A DNA stretch of 64,000 nucleotides from Actinobacteria bacterium IMCC26103. Lineage in GTDB: Bacteria; Actinomycetota; Actinomycetes; Nanopelagicales; Nanopelagicaceae. The stretch is taken from the NCBI GenBank assembly GCA_002284875.1, contig CP015604.1, positions 62,001-126,000 on the forward strand, given 5' to 3'. Below are positions 16,116 to 25,146 of the stretch, one piece after another (positions within the stretch are counted from its first letter, which is position 1; each line of letters opens with the position of its first letter). A program made the position numbers and the translations under genes. The notes under the pieces are model-generated. The model did not search any database. It worked only from the letters and a program-made list of their open reading frames with translations, and was not told the origin of the DNA.

Positions 16116-19100
16116 CTACGACTCAATTAACGCGATATCTTCTGCGTCCAATTTATATAGTTCGTAAACAACCCTGTCTATTTCCTTCTCAAGCTCTAGA
16201 CACTCCTTTTTGTTGTCGCCTATTTTCATAGACAATCTCGTATCTACTAAGGCTATTAATCTGTTAACTACAACTTTTGGAGCCTTCTTGAAATCAGGGA
16301 TTGGAATGGTTTCGACCGCATATTTTCTCCACTGTGTTGTTCCCATGCCCGAGCTGTTGGATATAAAGTGAAAATAGAAATTTACTACTGATGAGTTCAT
16401 TACACCTAGCAATGCTTTCAAATCGGGGCCGACTATCATCCATGAAGAATTGAGGATGTACTCGCCCTTATTTGAATAGCTAAACTTGTTTCTATCAGAG
16501 AGTTCAATCCAAATAACTTTTTCGCCTTCCATTTCCTCATAGTAAGCACAATCCCTGAGGTTCATCCAGTTAGCACCTTGGTCTCCACGACTGCGGACCT
16601 TACCTCCCAATTCTTTATCTTTACGTTCCAAGTATCGCGCTATTGAAGGGTACTGCTGAGTCACAGAAAACTCATTCTTCGTAGCAACCATCCAAGTAAC
16701 GATTGGTTTGATTTCAAAACGCGCTACATCGCGCCCCCTAATAAGAGGTTTGAGGATTTCTTGATTCTTGGGGTCATCCTTGATTAACTCATCTTTAGCT
16801 TCCGCATCAATACAAAATGCTTCATTTATTCCTGTCTTAATTCCATAAAAAATCTTATAGCCAGCATCTTTAACAAGTGGCCCTGCGATTCGAATCTTGT
16901 TTTTTACTTGTTCCGTTGCGTCATCATTAAAAGCCCAGGTTTCAGAGGTCAGCTGCGCTTGCGGCACCAAAACAGCCTCCGCATCAATCCCCTTTAGAAC
17001 CTTGAAGGTATGGCCATCTTGTGCTGGGGCGTTTTTCAACTGAATTACCCATGTGTTTGTAATTGCAGCAAAAACATGCTCGTCGCCATAATCAACTAAA
17101 TAATTGATTTCCTTCTCTTCCGCGATTAAACGCCTTAAAGATTCGCCGTAAAGTGCTCGACCATATTTCGAAGAAGTTATGTAACTCAAAACGCCTTTAT
17201 CTCTTAAGTTCGTGAATGCCAATTCAAAAAAGTAGGTATAGAGGTCTGCTGTGCTTGTAAAAAGCCCATAATCAGAAATTGCATTCTTATACTTAATTCT
17301 CTCTTGCCGCACATACGGAGGGTTGCTAATCACGACATCAAAGCCTTGATTCATTCCAAACATCTCAAACTTATCAAAGAATTCAGCAGGCTTATCTGAA
17401 TTGAATGGATGGTAGCTTAGAAGCTGGCGCACTTTGTCTGAAACTACATCAGTATGTATTTTGATGAAATCTTCATACTGACTTTGAAGTTTTTTCTTTT
17501 CTTTAGGGTCAACTGAATAGAAGTATTTAGTTTTGATATCAGCTAACTCGTCTTTGGGTTCTGTAAAGAAACCCAAAGTATCAAATTCTTCCTGCTTAAG
17601 TTTTATCAAAGAATTACAGCAAATAAAGTGAAAATCTAGATTCGGGAGTGCATCAACGCTTCCCTTCTCTTCCTGGTCGACAACAAGTGACAACCACGCT
17701 CTAAGCTTAGAAATCTCAATTGCCATGGGTTCGATGTCAGTACCAAACAATGACTTCTCTAAATAGTGCAATTTGATTGCATAAGTGTCACTTTGGCTTG
17801 TAAGTCTTTGATGAAGCTTTACTAATATTTGCAACATTCCCATAGGGAATGCACCAGAACCGCAGGCTGGGTCATAAATTCTAAGCTCTAACAACTCTCC
17901 AAGAATTTGCTTCTCGAATCCCTTCAAGGCGTCTCGTTTGCTATTAGTTCCTGAAGTGGCCCATTGCGCATCGGGAGTATCTAGCAATGCATCAATCGCA
18001 CTCAGACCCTTTGAGTTACCCACAAATTTATCTCGAAGAACGCTTCTAATTGACTCAGAGCACATGTAATTAACAATGTTTCTTGGTGTGTAAAACGCAC
18101 CTATTGCTTGACGGGCTTGGTCACCAGTGCCATCAACTTGTGTTGCAAGAAGGCTCTCAAAAACTTTGCCTAGCATCTCAGGGTCAATAGCTACTTGTTC
18201 ATACTCTGGGCTTGATTCATCCGTAGTGAAGTTATACGAATCAAAATGCTCAAATAGTCGAACGAAGTAACCGTTTGGAAAATTCAGAACAGGAGTACCA
18301 AAATGGTCATTTTCGTGAGCATCAAAAAGTCCTCCGTTCAAATAAGGGGTCTTAAGGTCTGTTGAAATCAATTCCTGTGTCCCTTTAGATATGAACTTCT
18401 TAGAATTCTTAAGAAAATTAGTTAGCTCGATAGCTCTATCATTAACTGGAGTGTTTAGAGTTAAGAAAAAAAGTGGCTCAAGACGAACGTGGTAATAATC
18501 TGTTGACTCCAGACCTTTCGTCTCAAAATAGCCTTGTTCTCTATCCAATATGTCGCGTTTCTTTAGGAACCAACAGAACAGCAGGCGACCTATTAATCTA
18601 TTTACAAATTGCTTGGAATCGGATTCCGACATTTCAGGTACCGTGGAATCAAAGTGCTGCACCAACTCCGTGAAGGCGTTTGCAACGCCAACGTAAAACT
18701 TTTCGTTTACCGCCTGCAGCTGGAATGTTCTCCAGAGCGCAGAGTGCAGTATTTCTGGTGATTTTGCGGAACGTGATTCTGCCCAAGCTGAGAAAATCTC
18801 TACTTGCGTGGCTCGCAGTCTTTCATTTAACTCAACAATTCTTAAATTACCTCGGTCCGAGAGAACTATCAGTAATGAATCTGCGTTAGCAGTTAGGAAA
18901 AAATCAACACCAACTTTATATCCTTCAGTTCTAGTAAATTCACTATCTTCCCAGTTTGGTGAGAAGTGAACACCACCAGAAATGGCAAGCTTGGATTTCT
19001 TTTGAAGCCAATAGAATTTTGCTTGAATTGGAAAAGATTCAGAGTCAACTAACTCAAAACAGCTGCGGTTACTCTTGAAAAAGGGATGAGGCTGAAACCA

Positions 19101-19292
19101 ATGGTCGTAGCGCTCTGCATTTGGCAACTGCATTTTGGTAAGTTGAATATCTTCTACGCTTTGCTCAGGTTTGCAACCAAGTAAATCTAATACAGCCAAT
19201 GATGTGGCTAGGCCGCTTTCTAGGGTTCGACTCTGAAATTGGTCACGAATTGCTTGGTCTAGAGCCCTTAGCTCTGCTGTCTTAAGAGACAT
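16116..19292 (-). CDS. Eco57I-type N6-adenine DNA methyltransferase (DrmMI/PglX-like)
   Basis: A 1058-residue class I SAM-dependent DNA methyltransferase. A large N-terminal region (1-400) precedes YTPR at 401-404, a usual landmark before the catalytic domain. SAM motif I is DPACGSG (474-480) and catalytic motif IV is NPPYVRQE (657-664), the adenine-N6 signature. The last 250 residues are probably target recognition. Size and layout resemble type IIG, BREX PglX and DISARM DrmMI enzymes. It overlaps the helicase upstream by 11 nt, so the two are translated together. Likely role: protective methylation of host DNA or participation in restriction. Confidence 0.9.
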   Translation of the reverse strand: MSLKTAELRALDQAIRDQFQSRTLESGLATSLAVLDLLGCKPEQSVEDIQLTKMQLPNAERYDHWFQPHPFFKSNRSCFELVDSESFPIQAKFYWLQKKSKLAISGGVHFSPNWEDSEFTRTEGYKVGVDFFLTANADSLLIVLSDRGNLRIVELNERLRATQVEIFSAWAESRSAKSPEILHSALWRTFQLQAVNEKFYVGVANAFTELVQHFDSTVPEMSESDSKQFVNRLIGRLLFCWFLKKRDILDREQGYFETKGLESTDYYHVRLEPLFFLTLNTPVNDRAIELTNFLKNSKKFISKGTQELISTDLKTPYLNGGLFDAHENDHFGTPVLNFPNGYFVRLFEHFDSYNFTTDESSPEYEQVAIDPEMLGKVFESLLATQVDGTGDQARQAIGAFYTPRNIVNYMCSESIRSVLRDKFVGNSKGLSAIDALLDTPDAQWATSGTNSKRDALKGFEKQILGELLELRIYDPACGSGAFPMGMLQILVKLHQRLTSQSDTYAIKLHYLEKSLFGTDIEPMAIEISKLRAWLSLVVDQEEKGSVDALPNLDFHFICCNSLIKLKQEEFDTLGFFTEPKDELADIKTKYFYSVDPKEKKKLQSQYEDFIKIHTDVVSDKVRQLLSYHPFNSDKPAEFFDKFEMFGMNQGFDVVISNPPYVRQERIKYKNAISDYGLFTSTADLYTYFFELAFTNLRDKGVLSYITSSKYGRALYGESLRRLIAEEKEINYLVDYGDEHVFAAITNTWVIQLKNAPAQDGHTFKVLKGIDAEAVLVPQAQLTSETWAFNDDATEQVKNKIRIAGPLVKDAGYKIFYGIKTGINEAFCIDAEAKDELIKDDPKNQEILKPLIRGRDVARFEIKPIVTWMVATKNEFSVTQQYPSIARYLERKDKELGGKVRSRGDQGANWMNLRDCAYYEEMEGEKVIWIELSDRNKFSYSNKGEYILNSSWMIVGPDLKALLGVMNSSVVNFYFHFISNSSGMGTTQWRKYAVETIPIPDFKKAPKVVVNRLIALVDTRLSMKIGDNKKECLELEKEIDRVVYELYKLDAEDIALIES

Positions 19293-22200
19293 AGAAAAGA
19301 ACCGCCTCTACCGATTCAATTGTTCTTTCCTCTGGTTTAGCATCAACCAATTCTTTTTGGAGGGCAACGAACGACTCCAATGTGTTTGGAAGTAGCTGAC
19401 CAAAACCTTTAAGTTCACGATTAGCAGACATAAAAAGTTGCTCGGTCTTGCGGAGCTGCTGCTTTGTCGAAATATTCTTCAAGGCAAGCGATAGGCCTAA
19501 ACCAGGAAGTGCACTTGCTAAGTTATCTAGAATTTTAATTTTTGTGGGAGTTAAACGAACCACAGACTGGCCATCTTTTGCTTCTTCTTTAGATGCCGCT
19601 TCAACTAACTTCTTTACGAGATTCCGATTGAAATCAAAATTATCAAACTTGCTTTTAGAATTCGCCGCCGTGCACTTAATGTATCCAAGGGCTTCAATAA
19701 TATCGACGGCATCCACCATATAACCAGACTCGGGGTCAGCTTCTATGAAGAAATGGGACTTGAAATCTTTTCCAGTGCTTTCGACGAAGCCAGTTGTCTC
19801 CGTAAGTGACAAAATCCTACTTGAAGCTGCTTTGGAGTCAGAAGGCAGATGCCCCCATTTACCGAGTGGGATTTCTTTGACACGCTTAACTTGTTCGGGA
19901 GTTGCGGACGACAAGAATCTTCGAAGTTCGATTATGAATTCATCTTCACTCAGAAGTTCATCATCATCATCAAATTTATCTAAAACTTCAGACGAATTGG
20001 GGTCTCGGTACATTCCTAAGACTTCGTTGAGTGTTTCGTCTTCTTCAAATCCATCAAGGAATTCGATTGGATTTTCTGCCTCACCAAGAACTGATTGGTC
20101 TGTTCCAATAGTGAACTTAATTGCATCAATTTTTCTTTCAAGACGATTTACCAGCTTTAAATATGAATCTAGAACAGTTTCTGGGTGCAAGTTATAAATA
20201 AAAACACTTTCGTATTCCGAACCTAAACGATTTATGCGACCATTACGTTGAATCATACGAACAGGATTCCAGTGCAAGTCATAATTGATTAAGTTGCCAC
20301 AATCTTGAAGGTTTTGACCTTCGGAAAGTACGTCCGTAGCAAACAGAAAATCAATCTCTTCACTCTTCGTAACGCCTGAGTTTGTTGATTTGGGAGAGAA
20401 TCGCTTAACAGTATCTTCGAGAAGCGTTCTATTAGAACCTGATAGGAAGGCGGACTTACTAGCGAACTCTTTATCCTTAATTAGCTCTGGGAGGCGCTTT
20501 TCTAAGTAATTAATAGTGTCTGTAAAATAGCTAAACAGAAGAATCTTTTCTCCCGCTTTCTTATTTTTGCGAATATTGATTATCAATTCCACAAGCGAAT
20601 TGAGTTTGTCATCGTGCTTATCTAGAACTTCGCAGCATTCTTGAATGGTTGCAATTATCTTTTTATCACGTTGAATATCAGCCTTCATCTGAGAAATCTT
20701 GTACTTATCTTCGGAAGCTGGAATAAGTTCGATGTCGAGAGTATCGCGCACTTGTTCTTCAGACCAACTAGAGATGTCTTCTCCAAACTCCTTTTCAATC
20801 TGATTAATATCTCGAATATTCGCTATAAGACCCTCGCCAAGATACTTTTCAAACTTGTCTAATCGTTTTAAATATTGAGCCATCGAAAGACTTAATGCAG
20901 CTTGTGACGACTCTAGACGTTTCAAGAAAGTTACTCGCATGATGTTGTGAATACTCATCTGACTTCGAAGCCTAAATGACTCATCTGATGCAATATCGAA
21001 CTCTCTTAGTTCCTCGTTTGTTTTTCCATAGTATTGATTTAGATAAGTAGAAGATTTATACGGAGTAAACCCAAGTAACAGAATGAGGCGGAATACTTTT
21101 TCGAAAACTCCTGAGTCGCTATCTACATTTCCCTCTTCCATTAAGTCTAGTGGGTGCTTAGTGCGCTGTGTTTGATTTAGCAAAGTCTCGAGGTTTACAA
21201 ATCTTGGGTCTTTTCCTTCGAAAGTTTTAATGTTCCTCGCAATAACGCTGTCTACCTCTGTGGCTAGTGCATCCGTATATTCATAGGGATGACTTTTAAC
21301 TTCGCTCTTAGGAAATTTTGTAAGAGTTCCATCATCGCTTAATAGTCCGCCATATTCCGCTTCAATTCCTCGACGGGTAGTTCGAACTAAAAAGTGGCGT
21401 AATCCTTGTCTCATAATTCGACTGATTCGATTGAAGTCAATCTTCTCGCCTTTGTTTTCTGCCGTTTGCATATCCGCGGTGAGGCGTTTAACTGCCTCAA
21501 AGAAGTCGATTACTTCACGTTTTTTAGAAGTTGGATAAACCACTGGGAATGCGGCTAAACGACCCTTCGCAGCGAGTTGTATCTGGTTAACAAAGTCGGT
21601 TAATTTATTGTTGATTGGGGTTGCAGTAAGCATCAAAACATGACTTGATGGATTGTTGCTAAACCAATCAAGTAGCTGCTCATGTCGTGACCCATTTGGG
21701 TTTCTCAAGTTATGGGCTTCGTCAATCACGAAAAGGTCTACATCTGCATATTTATCAATATCTCTGACGCGTTCAATTTCTTGAAAATCTTGCATACTTA
21801 TAACTTCAAATCCTGAAACCAGATTGTGGACTTTTGCCAGGTCTCGCTTCCAAGGTTGAACAAGTGAGGCAGGAACTATCACATAAATTCTTCTCGCCTT
21901 ATATGTATCAATGTATTCCTTGATGACAGCGCCAGCAGTAATAGTTTTACCCAACCCAACAGAGTCGGCCAACATTGCTACGCCATACTTCTGGAGTTTT
22001 TGAATTAGAAGTCGTGCATTTCTTTGTTGGAATGCAAATAATGTTGAGCTTGTAGATTCTGCTATCGTGGTAGAGATATCAACTTCCTCGTGATACAGCT
22101 CCCAAAGGGTTTTCATGTACATCTCGTAAGGTGTGAAGCACTTTTTTCCTAGTGGGCTTTCCGCGATTATCTGGCTGAATTCACCATTCCAATCTTCAGA

Positions 22201-22803
22201 AAGTTCATCAGCCCATATCTCTTCAAACCAACTCAGGTGTCCGTGTTGGTCTTCTTTTGACTCTGGCTTGTACTTGACTATGCGACTTTCATCCTCAAGA
22301 GCATTCAGCTCAGTATTTGTTGTTAATCCTGCGCCCGTGAAATTGGAAGAACCGATAATCCCTACTGCGTCAGAATTTGAAGAATTTGAAAATATATATG
22401 TTTTCGCATGTAAGAAGGCTCCTCGATAAACTTTTACTTCTACTTTTCCACTCTCAATATGCTTATTCAATTCTTCTGCGGTGTTAACTAATGACATCTC
22501 AAACTGAGTATGGGTTAAATCCCATTTCAAGTCTGCTTCTGGAAAATCAGTAGTTAGTTCCTGCTTTAAGGCTTTCTGAAACCTTGCTCGCATCGGTTCT
22601 TGTCCGATTAGAATTCTGATTTTTTTATATTGGGCAATGTGAGGCATCAAGGCGCTCATACCTTTCAAGTCCCAATATCCTGTTGCGATAGAAATCTGGT
22701 CAAAATTGGGCGACAGTTCTTCAAGGACGCTGAGGAGAGTTCTCCGACGGTTGTCTATGACTTTGGGATACGCCACGCCTGCCCCCCTCGTAAACTGATT
22801 CAA
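19282..22803 (-). CDS. PLD-nuclease/SNF2 helicase fusion (defence effector)
   Basis: A 1173-residue protein. A phospholipase-D-like domain occupies about residues 20-165, with HxK at 132-134 (LHAKTYIF) and GSSNFTGAGL after it. A SNF2/DEAD-like ATPase follows, with Walker A DSVGLGKT (280-287), DEAH at 361-364, LMLTATP, and a helicase C-terminal half with FATDVLSEGQNLQD and RMIQRNGRINRLG. The single HxK suggests a dimeric PLD active site. Helicase plus PLD plus adjacent methyltransferase is typical of ATP-dependent phage defence. The TTG at 22803 is the outer limit; GTG at 22776, after GAGGGG, is an equally good start. Confidence 0.9.
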   Translation of the reverse strand: MNQFTRGAGVAYPKVIDNRRRTLLSVLEELSPNFDQISIATGYWDLKGMSALMPHIAQYKKIRILIGQEPMRARFQKALKQELTTDFPEADLKWDLTHTQFEMSLVNTAEELNKHIESGKVEVKVYRGAFLHAKTYIFSNSSNSDAVGIIGSSNFTGAGLTTNTELNALEDESRIVKYKPESKEDQHGHLSWFEEIWADELSEDWNGEFSQIIAESPLGKKCFTPYEMYMKTLWELYHEEVDISTTIAESTSSTLFAFQQRNARLLIQKLQKYGVAMLADSVGLGKTITAGAVIKEYIDTYKARRIYVIVPASLVQPWKRDLAKVHNLVSGFEVISMQDFQEIERVRDIDKYADVDLFVIDEAHNLRNPNGSRHEQLLDWFSNNPSSHVLMLTATPINNKLTDFVNQIQLAAKGRLAAFPVVYPTSKKREVIDFFEAVKRLTADMQTAENKGEKIDFNRISRIMRQGLRHFLVRTTRRGIEAEYGGLLSDDGTLTKFPKSEVKSHPYEYTDALATEVDSVIARNIKTFEGKDPRFVNLETLLNQTQRTKHPLDLMEEGNVDSDSGVFEKVFRLILLLGFTPYKSSTYLNQYYGKTNEELREFDIASDESFRLRSQMSIHNIMRVTFLKRLESSQAALSLSMAQYLKRLDKFEKYLGEGLIANIRDINQIEKEFGEDISSWSEEQVRDTLDIELIPASEDKYKISQMKADIQRDKKIIATIQECCEVLDKHDDKLNSLVELIINIRKNKKAGEKILLFSYFTDTINYLEKRLPELIKDKEFASKSAFLSGSNRTLLEDTVKRFSPKSTNSGVTKSEEIDFLFATDVLSEGQNLQDCGNLINYDLHWNPVRMIQRNGRINRLGSEYESVFIYNLHPETVLDSYLKLVNRLERKIDAIKFTIGTDQSVLGEAENPIEFLDGFEEDETLNEVLGMYRDPNSSEVLDKFDDDDELLSEDEFIIELRRFLSSATPEQVKRVKEIPLGKWGHLPSDSKAASSRILSLTETTGFVESTGKDFKSHFFIEADPESGYMVDAVDIIEALGYIKCTAANSKSKFDNFDFNRNLVKKLVEAASKEEAKDGQSVVRLTPTKIKILDNLASALPGLGLSLALKNISTKQQLRKTEQLFMSANRELKGFGQLLPNTLESFVALQKELVDAKPEERTIESVEAVLFYVS

Positions 22804-23012
22804 ACCTTACGAAACTTCACTGACAAAACGACCGCCAGTTATCCACAGTCATGTCCAAACTTAACCTAATGCGAACTGGGATTTAGTGATTTCCTGCTCG
22901 CGTTCATCCTTAAAACAGCAATGCGAGCGCTTTTTAGCAAACCGAGCCGATTTCATAAGGATAAATAAAGGTGCAGCCCTTTGTTGTCCATGGATGCCTC
23001 CATTCGGTCGAT
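22804..23012. promoter_or_regulatory. Upstream region of the helicase-methyltransferase operon
   Basis: No long gene fits in these 209 nt. On the plus strand TTATCCACA (22839-22847) matches the DnaA-box consensus exactly, 36 nt from the helicase start; a single box may be chance. A 32-codon minus-strand frame (start ATGAAATC near 22960) lacks a ribosome site and is not called. The promoter of the operon should lie here. Confidence 0.35.
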
Positions 23013-23183
23013 TTACTTCGCTCCACCCTCCCAAGTTGGAGTTGAAAGCATCCTGATTAATTGAGCAAATTTTAATTGGTCATCAATATTCGGGGCATGT
23101 TTAGGTAAATATGTGCCACTCCTAGCTTTCAATGTATAACTCTTAAACTGTGAATTAATTACCTTCACCTTTATCCAATCCAA
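23013..23183 (-). CDS. Possible 56-residue small protein or gene remnant
   Basis: A minus-strand open frame from TTG at 23183 to TAA at 23013. Its composition looks protein-like, with LKARSGTYLPKHAP and LKFAQLIRMLSTPTWEG segments. A stop codon lies five codons before the TTG, and no Shine-Dalgarno precedes it, so it may be the tail of a decayed gene. It lies upstream of the helicase and on the same strand. No family recognised. Confidence 0.3.
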   Translation of the reverse strand: MDWIKVKVINSQFKSYTLKARSGTYLPKHAPNIDDQLKFAQLIRMLSTPTWEGGAK

Positions 23184-23376
23184 ATCAGCTACTGCATTTT
23201 ATTATTACTGTGATTCTGGCCGCGTGACCAGGTTTCCACAGACTTTTTGTATATTGATTCTCTAACAGGACTTTTCTAGTCAAATTCGCCTGCTATTCAT
23301 GGCAGAAATTAAAGCTAGCAAGGTCACTTTCCGTTTTTATGGCTTGTACAAACATCTTGTTAGTAACTAAGTAAGA
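23184..23376. other. AT-rich spacer without a supported gene
   Basis: These 193 nt between the 63-residue HTH gene and the small frame contain no convincing coding region. GTTTCCACA near 23231 is only a weak DnaA-box-like sequence. A 20-codon minus-strand frame (MFVQAIKTESDL) was not called. Confidence 0.3.
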
Positions 23377-23568
23377 CTATTGAACAACTACTATCTGTTG
23401 ACCTCTACGGCTTAAATATTCTTTAACGTGCTGCGCTGTGAATCTGCGATTTCTTCCAACTTTGATTGAATCAATTTCATTTCGACTAATCAGGCTATAA
23501 ATCGTCCCTCTTGAGACATGAAGGTAGTCAGCAACTTGATTTGGGGTATACAGGGAAGGCATATCCAT
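23377..23568 (-). CDS. Excisionase-like helix-turn-helix protein, 63 residues
   Basis: A compact HTH_17/excisionase-family DNA-binding protein. Residues 5-50 contain LYTPNQVADYLHVSRGTIYS, the usual winged HTH start, then KVGRNRRFTAQHVKEYL. In integrative elements such proteins act as recombination directionality factors or small repressors. ATTGAGGAGTAATAATGG on the coding strand gives a clear ribosome site. It could pair with the integrase even though it lies about 8 kb away. Confidence 0.82.
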   Translation of the reverse strand: MDMPSLYTPNQVADYLHVSRGTIYSLISRNEIDSIKVGRNRRFTAQHVKEYLSRRGQQIVVVQ

Positions 23569-23639
23569 TATTACTCCTCAATAGATTTTGGAGTTCAATG
23601 GTGGCATTTAATGAACATCTTGTATCGGTAAACTCAATA

Positions 23640-24308
23640 TTAAGTACCCCAAATGCGAGAGCCAAACATTGTGTACTGATGATTCCATTCTCGCCATGTG
23701 ACCATGTCTGAAGTATCGCTATGAGTCCAGCACATACAGGGTCGAGAATGGATTCTGTAGCCACAACCAAGACAAACAGTTATTAATTCGCCAGGCTGAG
23801 GCGCAAGACCCACCCAAGGCTTAATCGATTTGTAGTAACGTTTTTCTGTTCTGGCTCCAAGTTTTGGGGACTCGTGAGTGTAAATACCGATTCGATACAA
23901 ACGCTCAGAAATCGCTACGGGTGTTCGATGGTGAATGTCTGCAATTTCATCCAGGGTCATTCCAGCATCAAATTCTGCCTTTAATTGTTGTTCTTCGTTA
24001 GGGGTCCATTTAGACCAAGCATTTGGGCGTTGCTGCTTTATCTCCAATTGATAATCGAGGCTTTTCTGTGCCATTACAACTGGGGTCTCCTCATCTAGCT
24101 GAGGGATGCTTAAGCCGCTTATTTCAGAGCAAGGCCACTCTGCAATTATTTCGTTTTCATAAGTTATAAATCGAGCTGTATCTAAGTCATATTCCATAAG
24201 CTCTGCAATTATCCAGTGTTTGGTGCTTAAGTATTTGTCACCATCCTGAAGGTCTTTCCCTAGGATTGGCTGTTTAAAAGTGATGCTTACTTTGCATTGT
24301 CTTAACAA
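23640..24308 (-). CDS. Hypothetical protein with Myb-like HTH and C-terminal Cys/His cluster
   Basis: A 222-residue protein of unknown function. The middle carries a helix-turn-helix-like segment, SKWTPNEEQQLKAEFDAG followed by MTLDEIADIHHRTPVAISER. The C-terminal part has a cysteine/histidine cluster (VCLGCGY, HSRPCMCWTH) that could bind zinc. TTG at 24308 is chosen because ACAGGAG lies 6 nt before it; the longer frame to 24386 runs into hairpin-rich DNA. It belongs to the minus-strand island genes upstream of the defence operon, so regulation or a DNA-binding accessory role is possible. Confidence 0.65.
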   Translation of the reverse strand: MLRQCKVSITFKQPILGKDLQDGDKYLSTKHWIIAELMEYDLDTARFITYENEIIAEWPCSEISGLSIPQLDEETPVVMAQKSLDYQLEIKQQRPNAWSKWTPNEEQQLKAEFDAGMTLDEIADIHHRTPVAISERLYRIGIYTHESPKLGARTEKRYYKSIKPWVGLAPQPGELITVCLGCGYRIHSRPCMCWTHSDTSDMVTWREWNHQYTMFGSRIWGT

Positions 24309-24336
24309 TTTATTCTCCTGTTCGTTTCTTTTTATT

Positions 24337-24445
24337 CTCGCCGTTAGGCGAGCCATCGCCCCGCAGGGGCGTTTTGTTAATTGCAAACAAATTCATCCTT
24401 GTGTTTAGAGCGCCTGCGGCGCATTCCCCGCCTAGCGGCGGGAAT
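24337..24445. other. Array of four short GC-rich hairpins
   Basis: Four tight stem-loops lie within 110 nt: CTCGCC-GTTA-GGCGAG (24337-24352), CGCCCC-GCA-GGGGCG (24357-24371), GCGCC-TGC-GGCGC (24410-24422) and CCCGCC-TAGC-GGCGGG (24427-24442). The second is followed by TTTTGTT on the plus strand, like a terminator, though no plus-strand gene ends here. The array forms the leader of the gene at 23640-24308. Possible roles are attenuation, protein-binding sites or a small structured RNA. Confidence 0.6.
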
Positions 24446-24879
24446 GAAAAACAAAAGAAGAAACTGAAAGTTTTGTGATAGAGCTATTCCCCCTGCAAAA
24501 AAATAGGACGCTATCTACTTTTTCACTTGGGAAACTTCTCGGATGATTATTTGGAAAGTTCTGACAAGTAATTAGCTGGTCAACAGGACTAGGGATAAGT
24601 AGATGACTCCGCTCTTATTAAAAAGAACCTATGTGTCTGATGCTCCGAGTCTGCCTTTACGCATGGGTCATCTACGCGGTAATCCCTATTGAGAGTCTCT
24701 TCACTCTCTCCTACTCCAGCTGGGCGAAGGCCGTGTCAGTACTTTTTTTACTACGGCTCTGCTTCCCCGTAGAACTACTCGTTGCCAATCAGTAACACAA
24801 TTACCTGACTGCGCTATTTAGTTGTTTGTATTCAGATTAGGTCAAGAAGCCTCTTTTGTAAGCCTAAACCTTGCAGAAT
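24446..24879. other. Non-coding region with a long imperfect inverted repeat
   Basis: No gene is supported across these 434 nt. TAGGGAT (24590-24596) plus GTAGATGAC (24599-24607) can pair with GTCATCTAC (24667-24675) plus ATCCCTA (24682-24688). This gives 16 bp in two helices with an asymmetric internal loop and a 59-nt apical region. A second stem, CTACGG/CCGTAG, lies around 24751-24772. This could be a structured RNA, an origin or transfer site of the island, or regulatory DNA. Confidence 0.45.
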
Positions 24880-25146
24880 TTATGGGGCGTACACATCTCG
24901 TAGTTCGCTCCCCAAGTGCCTAATAAAATGCCTACCTTCGATGCTTATTGCAAAAATCCAGTGGTAGCTAGCCTCGTCGGAGACCTTATGTACTGAGATT
25001 AATTCTTCTCTAAGTAACTCCTCTATCGCTTTGTTTATGTCATAGACATCTTCAGTCACTTTGCGGTGTATTTTTTCTCGTGTTATTTCATGTTCTTCTA
25101 GTGCGACAAAGATGAGGACTTTGAGCGCTACACCAGAAATATTCAT
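24880..25146 (-). CDS. Small putative winged-helix protein
   Basis: An 88-residue acidic protein. ITREKIHRKVTEDVYDINKA followed by IEELLREELISVHKV has the rhythm of a winged helix, so a regulatory role is a guess. It starts with an ATGA overlap (4 nt) with the upstream HTH gene, which argues it is real and translationally coupled. No family recognised. Confidence 0.6.
   Translation of the reverse strand: MNISGVALKVLIFVALEEHEITREKIHRKVTEDVYDINKAIEELLREELISVHKVSDEASYHWIFAISIEGRHFIRHLGSELRDVYAP

Noticed and set aside
24357-24378. Rho-independent terminator on the plus strand
   Set aside because: Stem and TTTT tail look right, but no plus-strand gene ends upstream; more likely part of the hairpin array.
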